Shown here: piece after piece, positions 1 through 5,449 of the stretch
Layout of the letters: each line of letters starts with the position of its first letter
Position numbering within the stretch: the first letter of the stretch is position 1
Assembly (NCBI GenBank): GCA_018725275.1
Contig: QLUC01000102.1
Span: 1-5,590 of the forward strand
Source of the DNA: Bacillota bacterium
Lineage (GTDB): Bacteria; Bacillota; UBA994
Length of the DNA: 5,590 nt
Direction: 5' to 3'
Program-made: the position numbers and the translations under genes
Notes under the pieces: model-generated
What the model was told of the DNA's origin: nothing
Seen by the model: only the letters and a program-made list of their open reading frames with translations
The model's database searches: none

Positions 1-2
1 CC

Positions 3-506
3 TACAAGGGTATCAATGCTCTCCTAATGAAAGAAGGAGCAAAGGATTTTCGCTCTGGCCAGAACTTTGACCACACGGTCTTTTTCAGCGATAACATCGA
101 TATTCATCACATCTTCCCGCGAGACTGGTGCAAAAAACAGAACATAAAGTCGGATTTCTTTGATTCCATTATCAACAAGACGCCACTTTCGTACCGGACG
201 AACCGGATCATCGGTGGTTCGGCACCATCCGAATACCTTGCTAAATTGCAAAGAGGCGATGAAACAACGCCGTCGATTGAGCGTGAGAGGCTCGATGTCT
301 ATCTCAGATCGCATCTGATTGACCCATCACTTCTGCGCTCTGATGAATTTTATCCTTTCATGGCGGACCGACAAAAACGACTTCTGGCACTCATCGAGCA
401 AGCGACCGGAAAAGTTGCCTATGTTGGCGATGTTCAGGAAGAAGGCGAGGATGTCGAGGCCGATGAGGCTACTATGGAGGCCGAACTGACAATTGTAGGG
501 GCATGA
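3..506 (+). CDS. C-terminal part of an HNH (DUF1524-type) nuclease, probably of the DUF262/GmrSD-like family; 5' end outside window
   Basis: The reading frame is open to the left edge of the window (first full codon at position 3), so the gene is cut off and the ATG at 27 is internal, not a start. The visible part has a DIHHIFPRDW motif (histidines encoded at 105-110), followed by an INKTPLSYRTNR block and SAPSEYL. This His-His-x-Phe-Pro plus downstream Asn pattern is typical of DUF1524/HNH domains that end DUF262-containing proteins, which include GmrSD-like modification-dependent restriction enzymes. The family cleaves DNA, with the HNH domain as the metal-dependent nuclease. The last 30 residues are acidic (VQEEGEDVEADEATMEAEL) and look like a disordered tail. 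No clear terminator follows the TGA. The nuclease domain call is fairly safe. Assignment to a defence system is inference, because the N-terminal DUF262 part and any partner genes are not visible. Confidence 0.8.
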   Translation, partial: YKGINALLMKEGAKDFRSGQNFDHTVFFSDNIDIHHIFPRDWCKKQNIKSDFFDSIINKTPLSYRTNRIIGGSAPSEYLAKLQRGDETTPSIERERLDVYLRSHLIDPSLLRSDEFYPFMADRQKRLLALIEQATGKVAYVGDVQEEGEDVEADEATMEAELTIVGA

Positions 507-726
507 GCGAGGATAGGAGCAGCCCTAGATAGTGTCAATTATATTGCTAAACTTGCTATTTCCGGTTCAGTTAAAAATCTACCGAACAGAACTAACCACT
601 CATTTAGTCGGGTCCGCTTTAGCACCTTAAAGTCGTACCTGCGATTGTTCGGTTATATTTCTTGTGAGTGAGCCTTAGTCCTTTGGGTGTCTTTTAGTTA
701 GATTTTATCTGAGTGATTGCGGCGTG
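507..726. other. Non-coding spacer between the nuclease gene and the rplM promoter
   Basis: About 220 bases with no convincing gene on either strand. They are more AT-rich than the flanking ribosomal genes. Two weak dyads can be seen. ACCGAACA (581-588) pairs with TGTTCGGT (646-653) across 57 bases. GGTTCAGTT (564-572) can pair with AACTAACC (590-597) with one bulged C. Neither is followed by a T-run, so neither is called a terminator. No tRNA or known RNA is recognised. Confidence 0.5.
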
Positions 727-755
727 TTGACAATACCGCCTGGAGATAATACAAT
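727..755 (+). promoter_or_regulatory. Housekeeping (sigma-A type) promoter of rplM-rpsI
   Basis: A perfect -35 TTGACA (727-732) is separated by 17 bases from TACAAT (750-755), a 5/6 match to the -10 consensus. The alternative GATAAT at 745-750 would leave only 12 bases of spacer and is not used. Transcription would start near 762, about 65 bases before the rplM ATG. The strength fits a ribosomal protein operon. Confidence 0.85.
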
Positions 756-761
756 GGTAGA

Positions 762-826
762 CGCCCGATTGAGCCCCGGGCCCAACGTTTGATAAAAATT
801 TGCAAACCTTTTAGGGAGGGAACCCC
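762..826 (+). promoter_or_regulatory. rplM 5' leader with two small hairpins, possible L13 autoregulatory leader
   Basis: Between the predicted start of transcription and the ATG, GCCCG (763-767) can pair with CGGGC (777-781), and GTTTG (787-791) with CAAAC (803-807). The Shine-Dalgarno AGGGAGGG (813-820) follows directly, 6 bases before the ATG. Short structured leaders ahead of rplM that bind L13 are known in Firmicutes. Whether this one belongs to that RNA family was not tested; only the position and the two helices support it. Confidence 0.4.
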
Positions 827-1264
827 ATGCGTAGCACTTACATCGCCAAAGAGAGTGAAGTGGAGCGTAAATGGTGGGTTGTCGATGCTGCCGATCAGGC
901 ACTTGGACGCCTCGCCAGTGAAGTCGCCGCCATACTTCGCGGCAAGATGAAGCCGGATTTTACTCCACACCTTGACACCGGCGATTTTGTTATCGTTATC
1001 AATGCCGACAAAGTTGTCCTCACCGGCAACAAACTGCAACAGAAGATGTACAACCGCCATTCCGGCTACCCGGGTGGTTTTCGTGCCACCAATTACGACA
1101 CCCTGATGAAGAACAAGCCAGAATTCGTCATCGAAAAGGCCGTGAAGGGCATGCTCCCGCACACCCGCCTTGGCCGCGCCCAGGGCAAGAAGGTCAAGGT
1201 CTACCGCGGCGGTGAACATCCTCATGCGGCGCAACTACCAGAAGTCTGGACTCTAAGGGGTTAG
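827..1264 (+). CDS. rplM: Large ribosomal subunit protein L13 (uL13)
   Basis: A 145-residue protein, the same length as Bacillus L13, and similar along its whole length. It starts MRSTYIAKESEVERKWWVVDA, continues with the family block LGRLASEVAAILRGK and with TPHLDTGDFVIVINA, and later has GMLPHTRLGR and VYRGGEHPHAAQLPEVW, all hallmarks of uL13. It is an early-assembling protein of the 50S subunit that binds 23S rRNA. The start is the ATG at 827, preceded by AGGGAGGG with a 6-base gap. It is the first gene of a two-gene operon, with rpsI 17 bases downstream. In many Firmicutes truA precedes rplM; here the upstream neighbour is a nuclease gene instead. No key residues appear to be missing. Confidence 0.98.
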   Translation: MRSTYIAKESEVERKWWVVDAADQALGRLASEVAAILRGKMKPDFTPHLDTGDFVIVINADKVVLTGNKLQQKMYNRHSGYPGGFRATNYDTLMKNKPEFVIEKAVKGMLPHTRLGRAQGKKVKVYRGGEHPHAAQLPEVWTLRG

Positions 1265-1265
1265 G

Positions 1266-1273
1266 AAAGGAGG
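1266..1273 (+). promoter_or_regulatory. Ribosome binding site that sets the TTG start of rpsI
   Basis: AAAGGAGG lies 8 bases ahead of the TTG at 1282. There is no in-frame ATG nearby, and the family's conserved N-terminus (YRGTGRRKTSVARV) begins within six residues of this codon, so the TTG is the start. Confidence 0.85.
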
Positions 1274-1281
1274 AGGTATAA

Positions 1282-1674
1282 TTGGCCATACTACAGTACC
1301 GCGGCACCGGTCGCAGAAAGACCTCCGTGGCAAGGGTTCGTCTACTGCCCGGCTCTGGAAACATCGTCATCAATCGTAAGAATATTGATGACTATTTCGG
1401 TCTAGAGACGCTTAAACTCATCGTGCGTCAACCTCTCGTCCTGACTAACACCGGGAATAACTATGATGTCATCGCCTTGGTTCACGGCGGCGGTGTCTCT
1501 GGGCAGGCTGGGGCCATCAGGCATGGCATTGCTCGTGCTCTGATTTTAGTTGATGCCGGCTTGCGACCCGCCCTCAAGAAGGCTGGGCTGCTCACTCGCG
1601 ATCCCCGCATGGTGGAGCGCAAAAAGTACGGCTTGAAGAAGGCCCGTCGTGCCCCACAGTTCTCCAAACGTTAA
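1282..1674 (+). CDS. rpsI: Small ribosomal subunit protein S9 (uS9)
   Basis: A 130-residue protein, the usual length for bacterial S9. It has the N-terminal YRGTGRRKTSVARVRL block, the central GGGVSGQAGAIRHGIARAL motif, and the basic C-terminus ending KKYGLKKARRAPQFSKR. The C-terminal Lys-Arg tail of uS9 reaches the P-site tRNA in the 30S subunit, and it is intact here. The start is a TTG with a strong Shine-Dalgarno, less usual for a highly expressed gene. The gene is 17 bases behind rplM, shares its promoter, and is followed within 10 bases by a terminator, so the operon is closed at two genes. Confidence 0.98.
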   Translation: MAILQYRGTGRRKTSVARVRLLPGSGNIVINRKNIDDYFGLETLKLIVRQPLVLTNTGNNYDVIALVHGGGVSGQAGAIRHGIARALILVDAGLRPALKKAGLLTRDPRMVERKKYGLKKARRAPQFSKR

Positions 1675-1680
1675 TACGCA

Positions 1681-1707
1681 AACCACGGGGTTATCCCGTG
1701 GTTTTTT
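1681..1707 (+). terminator. Intrinsic terminator of the rplM-rpsI operon
   Basis: A perfect 9-bp stem, AACCACGGG (1681-1689) with CCCGTGGTT (1695-1703), has a 5-base loop GTTAT. T1702-1707 gives a six-T run at the 3' side, followed by GTT. It begins 6 bases after the rpsI stop codon. Confidence 0.95.
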
Positions 1708-1783
1708 GTTGCGGTTAAGGCTTCTCAGGGGGCCTGCTGTTCTTGTCACAAGCTTTGGCGCATAGATATTTACGAGGTTTAGC

Positions 1784-2048
1784 GCGGAGGTAGACGATGG
1801 CAAGGTGGTCGATGTGGCTGTTCCTCTCCGCCTTAGGCAGGCAGTATTCGCGGCGCAAGCGCCAAGACCTAGAGCGCCGGGTTCGGATTGTTAATGAAAG
1901 TAAGGCCGAAATTCTGGTTTCGATCCATGTCAACAGCAAGATCTCGGCTCGTTGGTCAGGGGCGCAAGATATCCAGGAAGCCCTGCGGTCCTCGTGGAAG
2001 TTGGCCTGGGCCATCTTCGCGGGCATCCTTCGCCACGGGCAGCGCTGA
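1784..2048 (+). pseudogene. cwlD: Decayed cwlD-type N-acetylmuramoyl-L-alanine amidase (Amidase_3)
   Basis: No single frame is intact, but pieces of an Amidase_3 protein appear in the right order. DDGKVVDVAVPLRLRQ (from 1793, frame 2) resembles the EKDV..D.ALRLR helix. YSRRKRQDLERRVRIVNES then AEILVSIHVNS and RWSGAQ (1845-1967, frame 3) is the most conserved stretch of CwlD, with the zinc-binding histidine at 1926-1928. PAVLVEVG (1982-2005, frame 2) holds the catalytic glutamate. AIFAGILRHGQR and a TGA (2010-2048, frame 3) match the C-terminus. The first zinc motif (DPGHGG), the segment before YSRRK, and roughly 50-60 residues between RWSGAQ and PAVLVEVG are missing; the frame changes at each junction. 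CwlD removes peptide side chains from muramic acid for cortex muramic-lactam formation in spores. In Bacillus cwlD lies close downstream of rpsI, which supports the call. A sequencing error cannot explain several deletions. The exact left edge is uncertain. Confidence 0.8.
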
Positions 2049-2055
2049 CAGGGCT

Positions 2056-2094
2056 GTGCCCAAATACGGGCGATTTGTGCCGAATTATCGGCAC
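2056..2094 (+). promoter_or_regulatory. Two tandem palindromic sites, probable enhancer-binding-protein sites (UAS) for the ord operon
   Basis: GTGCCGAATTATCGGCAC (2077-2094) is a perfect 7-bp dyad around ATTA. GTGCCCAAATACGGGCGA (2056-2073) is a degenerate copy of the same site with the same internal spacing. The two begin exactly 21 bases apart, two helical turns, so they would face the same side of the DNA. They lie about 110-130 bases upstream of the start expected from the sigma-54 promoter at 2170-2185, a typical distance for an activator of the NtrC/RocR type. The regulator gene is not in the window. Confidence 0.65.
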
Positions 2095-2169
2095 TATTTG
2101 GCTGCATAAAAGCATAGACGCGCATACTTTCAAAAAAATGAGGATACGGAATTGAAAATCGACCATAAC

Positions 2170-2185
2170 TGGCATGATAATTGCA
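2170..2185 (+). promoter_or_regulatory. Sigma-54 (-24/-12) promoter of the ord-ortA-ortB operon
   Basis: TGGCATGATAATTGCA keeps the invariant GG (2171-2172) and GC (2183-2184) separated by 10 bases and matches the TGGCAC-N5-TTGCA pattern at all but one position. Transcription would start near 2196, leaving a 44-base leader. A sigma-A-like pair, TTGAAA (2152-2157) and GATAAT (2176-2181) with an 18-base gap, overlaps it; each hexamer matches 5 of 6. The paired palindromes upstream favour sigma-54, but both readings are possible. Confidence 0.7.
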
Positions 2186-2239
2186 AATTACTCTATAGAA
2201 GGCGGAGCAATGGGCTACGCATAAGGAGGAGCGAACAAG

Positions 2240-3286
2240 ATGAAAAAAGTTAGGGTTATTCTCTGGGGTTTAGGCGCCATGGGTGGAGGGATGGCCAGAC
2301 TATTGCTGCAAAAGGAGGGCATTGAGATTGTCGGCGCCATCGACCACCACGACACGCGAGTGGGAAAGACGCTCTCGGCAGTGCTCGGGGTCAGCGCACC
2401 GAATTTAGAAGTGCAGGCTGGGCCCGAAGCGACCATAGTAGCAGGCGCAGCAGAAATTGTCCTAGTGTGTACAGGTTCGTTTACGCGTGAGGTTTTACCC
2501 CAGCTGGAGCTGGTGGCGGCGGCAAAAATGAACTGCATCACCATTGCGGAGGAAATGGCTTATCCCGAGGCGCAGGAGCCACAGCTGGCGGCTAAATTGG
2601 ATGCGGCCTTTAAACAAGCGGGAGTATCCCTCCTCGGCACCGGCATCAATCCCGGTTTTGTCCTCGATGCCCTCATCATTGCCTTGAGCGGCGTCTGTAC
2701 CCATGTCGAAAGCATCAAGGCCGTGCGCATCAACGACCTCTCGCCTTTCGGGCCTACGGTCATGCGCACCCAGGGGGTTGGGACCACGGTAGAAGATTTT
2801 AACGCCGGCATCAGCTCGGGGCACATTGTCGGCCATGTGGGTTTCCCCGAATCCATCGGCCTCATCGCTTCAGCCCTGGGGCTTAAAATTGACCGCATTG
2901 AGGAAGTAAAAGAGGCCATTATCTCTAATACCTACCGCGAAACCCCCCATATCAAGGTGCAGCCGGGCATGGTCGCCGGGTGTAAACACATCGCCTATGC
3001 CTATCACGGGGACAAGCTCGTCATTACCTTGGAGCATCCGCAACAAGTGCGCCCCGAAGTAGAACAGATTGAAACCGGAGACTATATCTACATTACCGGA
3101 ACGCCTAATATCAACATGGCCATCAAGCCCGAAATCCCCGGTGGTATTGGGACCATCGCCATGGCGGTCAACATGATACCTGCGGTCATCAATGCCGCGC
3201 CGGGGCTCTGCACCATGGCCGAGCTCCCCATCCCCCGCGCCTTGATGGGCGATATCAGTCAGTTGGTCGCCGGCTGCCGCCAATGA
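2240..3286 (+). CDS. ord: 2,4-diaminopentanoate dehydrogenase
   Basis: This NAD(P)-dependent enzyme of anaerobic L-ornithine oxidation converts (2R,4S)-2,4-diaminopentanoate to 2-amino-4-oxopentanoate, releasing ammonia and NAD(P)H in the cytoplasm. The 348 residues have a Rossmann glycine motif WGLGAMGGGMA (residues 9-19), an acidic residue after strand 2 (GAID, Asp35), VCTGSF (76-81), EEMAYP (104-109) and GTGINPGFVLD (133-143), followed by an alpha/beta dimerisation domain ending in MAELPIPR. This pattern and length fit the diaminopentanoate dehydrogenase branch of the dihydrodipicolinate-reductase-like dehydrogenases. Immediate linkage to ortA and ortB makes the function specific. The ATG is preceded by AAGGAGGA (2223-2230) with a 9-base gap. 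The stop overlaps the ortA start (ATGA), indicating coupled translation. No truncation or missing motif is seen. Confidence 0.93.
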   Translation: MKKVRVILWGLGAMGGGMARLLLQKEGIEIVGAIDHHDTRVGKTLSAVLGVSAPNLEVQAGPEATIVAGAAEIVLVCTGSFTREVLPQLELVAAAKMNCITIAEEMAYPEAQEPQLAAKLDAAFKQAGVSLLGTGINPGFVLDALIIALSGVCTHVESIKAVRINDLSPFGPTVMRTQGVGTTVEDFNAGISSGHIVGHVGFPESIGLIASALGLKIDRIEEVKEAIISNTYRETPHIKVQPGMVAGCKHIAYAYHGDKLVITLEHPQQVRPEVEQIETGDYIYITGTPNINMAIKPEIPGGIGTIAMAVNMIPAVINAAPGLCTMAELPIPRALMGDISQLVAGCRQ

Positions 3287-3573
3287 AAAGCGAGGTGGGC
3301 CACTTAGTAGAGATCTCGTGGGTCGCTCTTGGCGCTACCGAGCGGGCCGCGCATCTGCCGGAGAGCAGTAAGGTGGTACCGGTAATCGCCAGAGTCAAAG
3401 GTTTTGCCCAAAGCAGCGTTCCGCTGGGGGCAGACCTCTCCGTGCGGACTTTTGCGGGTCGCCTCTTGACCGGCACGCTGATCGATGTGGCGCCCTGCCA
3501 CACCCATAGTTTCGGCCGGCCGCAGCCCGAGCTGTTAATCATCGGTCCGCTGCTACGGGAGGAGCTGAGATAG
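3283..3573 (+). CDS. ortA: 2-amino-4-oxopentanoate thiolase, small subunit OrtA
   Basis: OrtA is the small partner of OrtB. Together they cleave 2-amino-4-oxopentanoate with CoA to acetyl-CoA and alanine, the last step of the oxidative ornithine branch. The 96-residue product has the length expected for the family and its usual features: GHLVEISWVAL near the start, a PESSKVVPVIARVKGF block (about residues 26-41), a beta-rich middle (RTFAGRLLTGTLIDV), then HTHSFGRPQPELL and a C-terminal LLREEL. The fold is probably a small all-beta domain; it has no catalytic motif of its own that can be recognised. Its ATG overlaps the ord stop by 4 bases. Its TAG shares one base with the GTG of ortB, so all three genes are translationally coupled. 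The assignment leans on both sequence and context. Confidence 0.9.
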   Translation: MKSEVGHLVEISWVALGATERAAHLPESSKVVPVIARVKGFAQSSVPLGADLSVRTFAGRLLTGTLIDVAPCHTHSFGRPQPELLIIGPLLREELR

Positions 3574-4973
3574 TGCCTAGCTATACAGATATTATCGCTA
3601 AAAAGGGCGAAATCACGGCCAAGGCCCTTGGCTTCGACTATACCCGGTACGAACAGGGAGGCCTGGCCTTCGACTACGAAGGAATGATGAGCAATACGGG
3701 CTACACCCTAGACGACATTCGCCGCATTCAGCTGGAAACAGGGGTGGGAGCAACCCCCCTGCTGGAGTTAAGAAATATTACTCGTCTGGCCAGAAAACTA
3801 GCCGGACGAGGCAAGGGCGCACGCATATTTATCAAGGACGAGGCCGCCAACCCCAGCGGCAGTTTCAAGGCGCGCCGTGCGGCCATATCGGTCTACCATG
3901 CGCAGCAGCATGGCTTTGCCGGTGTGGTGGCGGCCACCTCCGGCAACTACGGGGCGGCGGTGGCCTCGCAGGCGGCCATGCGTGGCCTGAAGGCCATCAT
4001 CGTGCAGGAGGTCTATGACAGCAAAAGCCAGGGTCAGCCGGAAATACTGGAGAAGGGCCGCGCCTGTGAGGCTTATGGGGCCGAGGTCCTGCAGCTAACG
4101 GTGGGGCCGGAACTATTTGCCGTGTTCTTGCAGGTGCTCGAGAGCACGGGGTACTTTAACGCCTCGCTCTACACCCCCTATGGCATCGCCGGCATCGAGA
4201 CCCTGGGCCTAGAGGTGGTGGAAGGCGTCCGCCAACAAACTGGGCGCGACCCCGATGCGGTGGTCATCACCCATGCCGGGGGGGGCAATGTTACGGGCAC
4301 GGCGCGGGGCATGAAAAAGGCCGGGGCCTTGGCCACTTTAGTTATCGGTGCCTCGGTGGACCTCGCGGGCCTCCACATGGCCAGCGACCATGACTTTAAC
4401 CGCAAGTCTTTCACCACCGGTCATACCGGCTTTGCGGTGCCTTTTACCACTTGGCCCGACCGGGCCGATGTGCCGCGCAATGCCGCTAGGTCGCTGCGCT
4501 ACCTAGACCGCTTTGGCACAGTGACGCAAGGTGAAGTGTTCTATGCCACCGAGATGCTGGCCCAACTGGAGGGGCTAGAGCGCGGTCCGGCCGGCAACAT
4601 TTCCTTGGCGGCCGCCTTCGCCCTGGCGCAAGAGATGGACCATGATCAAGTCATTGTAGTGCAAGAAACCGAGTACACCGGAGCGGGCAAGCACCCGAAC
4701 GCCCAGCTCGCCTTTGCGCGCGAGCAGGGCATTGTCGTTAGGTCTGGCGACCCAGTGGATAATGTGCCGGGCAAGACAATCGTTATACCAAGTAACCCCC
4801 GCCAGTTGCGGTATAAGGAAGTGCCGCTCGATGGTCTGCGGCATTCCTACCTGCGCAATGCCCTCGAGCAAAAGAAAGGGCAGGCCCTGACGCCAAGGGA
4901 AGTGGAGTTTTTGTGTGAGGACAGCAAGTTAACGCCGGAAGCAGTGTTAGAGGGGCAAAGGGAGAGGGAGTAG
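3573..4973 (+). CDS. ortB: 2-amino-4-oxopentanoate thiolase, PLP-dependent large subunit OrtB
   Basis: This is the pyridoxal-phosphate subunit of the thiolase that splits 2-amino-4-oxopentanoate with CoA into acetyl-CoA and alanine. It belongs to the tryptophan-synthase-beta (fold type II) superfamily. The 466-residue product has the PLP-lysine motif NPSGSFKARRAA with Lys99, the cofactor ring loop ATSGNYGAAVA (residues 121-131), and a phosphate-binding loop HAGGGNVTGTARG (234-246). The N-terminal extension MPSYTDIIAKKGEI is usual for OrtB. The start is the GTG at 3573, sharing one base with the ortA stop and preceded by GGGAGGAG (3557-3564) with 8 bases between. The last few residues (GQRERE) and the stop codon are encoded by the GGGAGA-type repeat that continues downstream, so the native C-terminus may have been altered slightly by repeat spread. 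Aminomutase genes, often next in such clusters, do not follow. Confidence 0.93.
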   Translation: MPSYTDIIAKKGEITAKALGFDYTRYEQGGLAFDYEGMMSNTGYTLDDIRRIQLETGVGATPLLELRNITRLARKLAGRGKGARIFIKDEAANPSGSFKARRAAISVYHAQQHGFAGVVAATSGNYGAAVASQAAMRGLKAIIVQEVYDSKSQGQPEILEKGRACEAYGAEVLQLTVGPELFAVFLQVLESTGYFNASLYTPYGIAGIETLGLEVVEGVRQQTGRDPDAVVITHAGGGNVTGTARGMKKAGALATLVIGASVDLAGLHMASDHDFNRKSFTTGHTGFAVPFTTWPDRADVPRNAARSLRYLDRFGTVTQGEVFYATEMLAQLEGLERGPAGNISLAAAFALAQEMDHDQVIVVQETEYTGAGKHPNAQLAFAREQGIVVRSGDPVDNVPGKTIVIPSNPRQLRYKEVPLDGLRHSYLRNALEQKKGQALTPREVEFLCEDSKLTPEAVLEGQRERE

Positions 4974-5013
4974 AGGGAGAGGGACAGAGGGAGAGGGAGT
5001 AGAGGGAGACGGG
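4960..5013 (+). repeat. Short tandem purine repeat (14-15 bp unit, about 3.6 copies) across the ortB stop codon
   Basis: The unit GGGAGAGGGAGTAGA occurs at 4960-4974 and 4989-5003. A variant GGGAGAGGGACAGA lies between them (4975-4988), and a partial copy GGGAGACGGG is at 5004-5013. The top strand is almost pure purine. Runs of three G separated by 3-6 bases meet the simple rule for a G-quadruplex in the mRNA and top DNA strand. The ortB TAG lies in the first unit. Confidence 0.9.
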
Positions 5014-5054
5014 CTCGAAGTGGGCCGTAGAAGGGCCGAGAGGGACGAAGGGGA
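5013..5054 (+). repeat. Upstream arm of an imperfect inverted repeat flanking the GxxExxY gene
   Basis: This 42-base segment is, by hand alignment, about 81% identical (34/42, no gaps) to the reverse complement of 5457-5498. It begins with an exact 11-base match (GCTCGAAGTGG, 5013-5023) and ends with an exact 13-base match (GGGACGAAGGGGA, 5042-5054); the 18 bases between match at 10 positions. It overlaps the first codons of the longest possible reading frame of the GxxExxY gene. Confidence 0.85.
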
Positions 5055-5058
5055 AGGG

Positions 5059-5448
5059 GTGGGCGAGATAGTAGGCGAATCCTTTTTTAAGGATGAAGTT
5101 TTCGCCATAGTGGGGGCGGCGATTGCCGTTCATTCAGAGTTAGGTCCTGGTTTTTTGGAGGCTATCTACCAAGAAGCCATGGAGATTGAGTTATCGGAGC
5201 GAAGCATCCCCTTTGTCGTCCAGAGCTTACTCGAAGTTAGGTACAAAAAAAAGCTCTTGAGTAAGAAGTATGTCGCCGACCTCGTATGCTACAACAACAT
5301 AATTGTCGAAATCAAGTCAGTCGAGCGCCTTTGTGGCAAAGAACATGCCCAAGTGCGTAACTACCTGAAGGCCACCGGCCTGCGAGTAGGCCTGCTCATA
5401 AACTTTGGCAGCAGCGGAAAATTAGAATGGAAACGTCTCATAAATTAA
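5059..5448 (+). CDS. GxxExxY family protein (PD-(D/E)XK nuclease-like fold, function unknown)
   Basis: The core matches the GxxExxY family along its length: FFKDEVFAIVGAAIAVHSEL, then the name motif in GPGFLEAIYQEA, then KKYVADLVCYNNIIVEIKS, HAQVRNYLKATGLRVGLLINFG and LEWKRL at the end. The ADLV Asp and the downstream EIK follow the D...(D/E)xK spacing of PD-(D/E)XK nucleases, with a following QxxNYL motif, so metal-dependent nuclease activity is possible but unproven for the family. The frame is open from a GTG at 5020, but the first 13 codons from there lie inside the inverted repeat and encode an Arg/Gly/Glu-rich tail not seen in typical members. The GTG at 5059 fits the family's usual N-terminus better and has AAGGGGA just upstream. 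The start is therefore uncertain. There is no promoter or terminator of its own that can be recognised. It lies on the same strand 85 bases after ortB and could be read through from that operon. Confidence 0.8.
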   Translation: MGEIVGESFFKDEVFAIVGAAIAVHSELGPGFLEAIYQEAMEIELSERSIPFVVQSLLEVRYKKKLLSKKYVADLVCYNNIIVEIKSVERLCGKEHAQVRNYLKATGLRVGLLINFGSSGKLEWKRLIN

Positions 5449-5449
5449 C

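Noticed and set aside
27..506. A complete 159-residue gene starting at ATG 27
   Set aside because: The frame stays open upstream to the window edge, and the HNH motif lies too close to this ATG. It is an internal Met of a larger gene.
564..653. Hairpins in the spacer as a terminator or a small RNA gene; a TTGTTCGGT stretch as a tRNA T-arm
   Set aside because: The stems are weak or widely spaced with no T-run, and no acceptor or anticodon arm can be built around the T-loop-like bases.
1715..2125. A 136-codon open frame on the minus strand across the cwlD relic
   Set aside because: It has no family resemblance, and the plus strand carries clear Amidase_3 fragments here. It is a chance opening caused by decay of the true gene.
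1952..2155. Plus-strand open frame containing PAVLVEVG, considered as a small gene
   Set aside because: The motif is the catalytic block of CwlD. The rest of the frame runs into the regulatory palindromes without a credible start, so it is part of the pseudogene.
2870..3283. Long minus-strand open frame opposite the ord 3' half
   Set aside because: It lies fully inside a well-supported gene, has no recognised motifs, and is explained by the codon bias of ord.
4783..5133. Minus-strand open frame rich in Pro/Ser/Leu across the ortB end and the purine repeat
   Set aside because: Its Pro/Ser-rich stretch is simply the complement of the GGGAGA repeat. It overlaps two better-supported plus-strand genes.
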